A DNA stretch of 14,292 bases, taken from the NCBI GenBank assembly GCA_959596495.1, contig CAUFXK010000052.1, positions 1-14,292 on the forward strand. The letters are read 5' to 3'. Numbering within the stretch: the stretch's first letter is position 1; every line of letters begins with the position of its first letter. Made by a program: the position numbers and the translations under genes. Below, in pieces: positions 13,237-14,292 of this stretch. The stretch comes from an uncultured Collinsella sp. Its GTDB lineage: Bacteria; Actinomycetota; Coriobacteriia; Coriobacteriales; Coriobacteriaceae. Below the pieces are notes generated by a model. It searched no databases. It saw only the letters and a list, made by a program, of their open reading frames with translations, and was not told the DNA's origin.

Positions 13237-14172
13237 CTAATGTTCGATCCAGCAACGCAGGGTCTCGCCGGCTTGCAGGTGACGCAGATTCTCCGCGGCG
13301 ATGTCGACGACGTTGTTGAGCGTTGCTGCCAGGTGGAACCAACCGGAGACGTGCGGCGTGATGAGCATGTTAGGCGCATCCCACAGTGGGCTTGTCTCAG
13401 GCAGCGGCTCGGGGTCGGTGACGTCGACCGCGGCGCCGGCGAGATGACCCGACTCCAGGGCGGCAACCAAGTCGTCGGCGACCACAAGGTCGCCGCGGCC
13501 GCCGTTGGCAAAGAAGGCGCCCGGTTTCATCGCAGCGAAGAACTCGGCGTTCGCCAAGCCGCGGGTCTCGGGCGTGCTGGGCATAAAGGATGCGACGATG
13601 TCAGCCTCGGCCAGACGCTCGGGCAGGGCGTCCATGCTGTCCATGTCCTCAAACACAATGGGGTAGACGAGCGGATGGCGCTTGATGCCGCGGACATGCG
13701 CACCCATGTTGCGGCAGAGCGTGGCGAAGTGGCCACCGATATCGCCCGCGCCCAGCACCAGCACATTGGCGTTTTTGAGCGAGGTGACCGGCCCCAAATC
13801 CTCCCAGCGATGCTCGCGCTGCAGGTCCTGGTAGCCGGGCAGGCGCTTCATCATAGACAGCACCATGGCAAACATGTGCTCGCTCACGGCCTGGCCGTAG
13901 GCGCCGATTGAGCAAGACAGCTTGGCTTCAGCCGGCACGGTGCCGGCGGCGAGATAGTCGTCATAGCCGGCGGTCTGCAGTTGCAGCAGCTGGAGGCGCT
14001 CGCATGCGGTCAGCAGGGAAGGGTCTATGTTGCCCAGGATCACGTCGGCATTGGCGACCTGTTCACGCGTGATGGCGTCGGAGCTCGTGTAGATAAAGTC
14101 CTCGCCCGGAGCGCTCGACTCAAGAATTGCGCGATGGCGGTCGTTGACGGGCAGCAAAACCAGGATGTTCAC
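13237..14172 (-). CDS. D-isomer-specific 2-hydroxyacid dehydrogenase
   Basis: 311 residues from GTG 14172, chosen because AAAGGA (14179-14184) lies 6 bases upstream. The frame runs back to a TTG at 14238, but that stretch only translates the 33-bp repeat. The enzyme is cytosolic and interconverts a 2-oxoacid and a D-2-hydroxyacid using NAD(P)H. The Rossmann motif is VLGAGDIGG (139-147). Catalytic positions are Arg226 in NGGRGDLV, Glu255 in DVTDPEPLP and His274 in ITPHVSGW. The C terminus closes the split substrate domain. The residue after the Rossmann strand (GIKRHP) is basic, which hints at NADP preference, an inference. The substrate is not predictable; glyoxylate, hydroxypyruvate and phosphoglycerate reductases share these motifs. 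The gene is single, with hairpin elements on both sides. Confidence 0.93.
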   Translation of the reverse strand: MNILVLLPVNDRHRAILESSAPGEDFIYTSSDAITREQVANADVILGNIDPSLLTACERLQLLQLQTAGYDDYLAAGTVPAEAKLSCSIGAYGQAVSEHMFAMVLSMMKRLPGYQDLQREHRWEDLGPVTSLKNANVLVLGAGDIGGHFATLCRNMGAHVRGIKRHPLVYPIVFEDMDSMDALPERLAEADIVASFMPSTPETRGLANAEFFAAMKPGAFFANGGRGDLVVADDLVAALESGHLAGAAVDVTDPEPLPETSPLWDAPNMLITPHVSGWFHLAATLNNVVDIAAENLRHLQAGETLRCWIEH

Positions 14173-14192
14173 AAGCAGTCCTTTCCGCTCGA

Positions 14193-14225
14193 CCTGCCAA
14201 AAAGGGACAGGTTTATTTTGGCAGG
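14193..14225 (+). repeat. 33-bp hairpin element, copy 3 (dehydrogenase leader)
   Basis: CCTGCCAAAA and TTTTGGCAGG are perfectly complementary over 10 bp around AGGGACAGGTTTA. This is the most symmetric of the three copies. It ends 8 bases upstream of the AAAGGA ribosome binding site of the dehydrogenase, so a leader transcript would carry it as a hairpin next to the start. Confidence 0.82.
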
Positions 14226-14255
14226 TTGTATCAGGCAAAACGTTATAAAAACGCC

Positions 14256-14292
14256 GGGCTACGCGATGGTTAACATATCCATCGCGTAGCCC
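14256..14292 (-). terminator. Terminator hairpin at the right edge
   Basis: GGGCTACGCGATGG (14256-14269) and CCATCGCGTAGCCC (14279-14292) are perfectly complementary over 14 bp with a 9-base loop. On the minus strand GGCG and five Ts follow. It therefore probably ends a minus-strand gene lying to the right of the window; the stem may extend past the edge. Confidence 0.65.

Noticed and set aside
14173..14238. 22-residue N-terminal extension of the dehydrogenase from TTG
   Set aside because: The extension is a translation of the 33-bp repeat (CQNKPVPFW). A good ribosome site precedes GTG 14172.

Overview
The window looks like chromosomal DNA from a GC-rich Gram-positive gut actinobacterium of the Coriobacteriia, most likely Collinsella or a close relative. 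This rests on GC-rich third codon positions, purine-rich AAGGA/GGAGG ribosome binding sites, the gene families present, and short palindromic intergenic elements of a kind I associate with Collinsella. It is recognition, not a database match.

Left part (1-6094): the 3' end of an ogt-type DNA alkyltransferase is followed by a compact plus-strand cassette. It holds an OmpR-family response regulator, a two-TM sensor kinase overlapping it by 4 bases, a MacB/LolD-type ABC ATPase, and a duplicated FtsX-type permease of about 920 residues. The cassette ends at a strong GC-rich terminator. The layout fits an envelope-stress or antimicrobial-peptide sensing and export unit; the signal and substrate cannot be read from the sequence.

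Middle part (6027-8848): this is the accessory-looking segment. Two non-coding direct repeats of about 322 bp (6027-6348 and 8336-8658) bracket about 2 kb. Between them lie a membrane-tethered XRE-family regulator with a His-rich linker of three 18-residue repeats, and a 106-residue conserved hypothetical protein. Two long hairpins sharing the tip GTTGCGGTG flank the regulator gene. Further nested inverted repeats follow, including a 185-bp compound palindrome (8664-8848) that reaches into the 3' end of the phosphofructokinase gene.

Right part (8840-14292): on the minus strand, a membrane-anchored Ntn-type linear amide hydrolase lies upstream of a 6-phosphofructokinase. On the plus strand and divergent from them, an M18 aminopeptidase is followed directly by a 60-residue small protein. 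After a convergent bidirectional terminator comes a minus-strand D-2-hydroxyacid dehydrogenase. A 33-bp hairpin element occurs three times in the window: between kinase and ATPase, after the small protein, and in the dehydrogenase leader.

No rRNA, tRNA, CRISPR array, transposase or prophage gene is visible. The most unusual content is the density and nesting of palindromic and repeated non-coding DNA around the XRE gene.
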